NCBI GenBank assembly: GCA_965204545.1
Contig: CBDBFA010000003.1
Location: 2,976,001-3,040,000, forward strand
Direction of reading: 5' to 3'
Source of the DNA: JAABVD01 sp965204545
GTDB lineage: Bacteria > Verrucomicrobiota > Verrucomicrobiia > Opitutales > UBA2995
DNA length: 64,000 bases
A program made the position numbers and the translations under genes. The stretch's first letter is position 1. The number at the start of each line of letters is the position of its first letter. Below, in pieces: positions 63,547-64,000 of the stretch. The notes below the pieces were generated by a model, which searched no databases, had not been told where the DNA came from, and worked only from the letters and a program-made list of their open reading frames with translations.

Positions 63547-63847
63547 AGTGATTACAGCGAAGGACGCGTTCAAGCAGCGCGTTCATGAATGGGCCGCCAA
63601 GCTCGATGTCGAGGTGGTATGGTTGGGCGTTCGTCCCATGCGAAACAAGTGGGCCTCGTGTTCAACCAATGGACACCTGAATTTCAACAGCGACCTTTTG
63701 GGCCTGGAGACCGATTTGTGGGATTACGTCATCGTGCATGAGTTGCTCCACTTCTCCGTCCCGAACCACGGAAAATTATGGAAAAGCCTCTTGCGGGCCC
63801 ACCTTGGTGATTACGAAGCCTTGGAACACCGGCTCAGCAGGAAATAG
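63536..63847 (+). CDS. YgjP/SprT-like zinc metallopeptidase
   Basis: 103 aa. The zinc motif HELLH (68-72) has a third ligand His78 (VPNHGKLW), with NKWASCSTNGHLNFNSDL typical of the YgjP (DUF45/M48-like) family. It is shorter than the usual about 230 aa and is essentially the C-terminal catalytic half. It overlaps the hsdR end by 11 bases, the position in which I recall this family next to type I R-M genes. Cytoplasmic; substrate unknown. Confidence 0.87.
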   Translation: MVNEVITAKDAFKQRVHEWAAKLDVEVVWLGVRPMRNKWASCSTNGHLNFNSDLLGLETDLWDYVIVHELLHFSVPNHGKLWKSLLRAHLGDYEALEHRLSRK

Positions 63848-63879
63848 GAAGTGACCACGGAATTACCTCTCAACTGGAA

Positions 63880-63990
63880 TTTAACGGAGGGCGGGTTTTC
63901 CAACCCGCCTTATAAAAGCAATGGCGGACCCGCCTCCCGGCGTGGCAGGCAGGAAAGTCCGCCTTCCTTTCGCCATCGCCCCTCGTCACT
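63880..63990. repeat. REP cluster at the right edge
   Basis: A canonical REP (CGGAGGGCGGG...CCCGCC, 63883-63908) followed by GCGGACCCGCCTCCCGGCG and a GGAAAGTCCGCCTTCC variant. It is the same order as at 46457-46530 and 57630-57700, so these copy as a block. Confidence 0.7.
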
Positions 63991-64000
63991 AACCACTGAC

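Noticed and set aside
1..64000. tRNA, rRNA or CRISPR loci
   Set aside because: Scanned by eye for CCA-type cloverleaf ends, rRNA signatures and direct repeat-spacer arrays; none seen. A covariance search would be needed to exclude small ncRNAs.

Overview
The window looks like a chromosomal segment of a Gram-negative bacterium of the Verrucomicrobiota (probably Opitutae-like). The reasons are an alternative complex III operon, a secreted LRR protein with the 'NLSTRALVETG...IGGFII' module I associate with that phylum, few clear Shine-Dalgarno sequences, and gene-poor spacers packed with several families of small palindromic repeats. The lineage is inferred; no rRNA or tRNA gene is visible.

Layout. 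1-81: 5' end of rpmI (L35). 82-1015: non-coding, with a MITE-like element that has perfect ends and an 8-bp target duplication. 1016-2475: a secreted cyclase-family enzyme and a small Cys-rich secreted protein. 2543-6630 (minus strand): RecD2-type helicase, dTDP-glucose 4,6-dehydratase and a plant-NRS/ER-like epimerase/reductase, that is, activated rhamnose synthesis. 6767-11477: TolC / HlyD / ABC permease (frameshifted) / ABC ATPase, a MacAB-TolC-like exporter. 11661-22534: a ten-gene respiratory operon, actABCDEF plus a small membrane protein and a three-gene cbb3-like module. Its subunit I homolog has lost all six haem/copper-ligand histidines. 22770-26157 (minus strand): proC, folD, an SH3-like secreted protein and an RluB-type pseudouridine synthase. 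26230-29777: CysJ-like flavoprotein reductase, then fabG-acpP-fabF. 30361-31887: an MFS transporter.

From about 29.8 kb the character changes to accessory DNA. Isolated small genes (DUF1971, GPP34, thioredoxin-like, DUF2939, a DprA/Smf homolog, MazEF-like and PIN/Phd toxin-antitoxin pairs, MBL hydrolase, LRR protein) are separated by 0.3-0.8 kb spacers full of REP-like palindromes. The LRR gene sits between about 270-bp direct repeats.

44.8-63.8 kb is a defence island. It holds type I restriction-modification genes (hsdM, hsdS and, 12 kb further on, hsdR), a TrlF-type PHP/SMC ATPase coupled to hsdS, and an ABC-three-component system (nuclease-like effector, middle component, DUF3732 ATPase). 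These are followed by a methylase/specificity fusion with a degenerate motif IV, a TGA-truncated antidote gene, a ClpP/SppA-fold protease and a YgjP-type metallopeptidase.

The most striking feature is hsdR itself. A complete REP-associated tyrosine transposase (RAYT) with its REP palindromes has landed in frame between the nuclease and helicase domains, leaving one open frame of 1269 codons. A second REP-derived segment is embedded near the N-terminus, and a decayed copy of that N-terminus, with the same segment, lies at 50781-51038. The same palindrome is scattered through the 32-64 kb spacers. The best candidates for undescribed biology are the HsdR-RAYT fusion, the ligand-less cbb3-like module behind alternative complex III, and the nested R-M / TrlF / ABC-3C / methylase-like arrangement.
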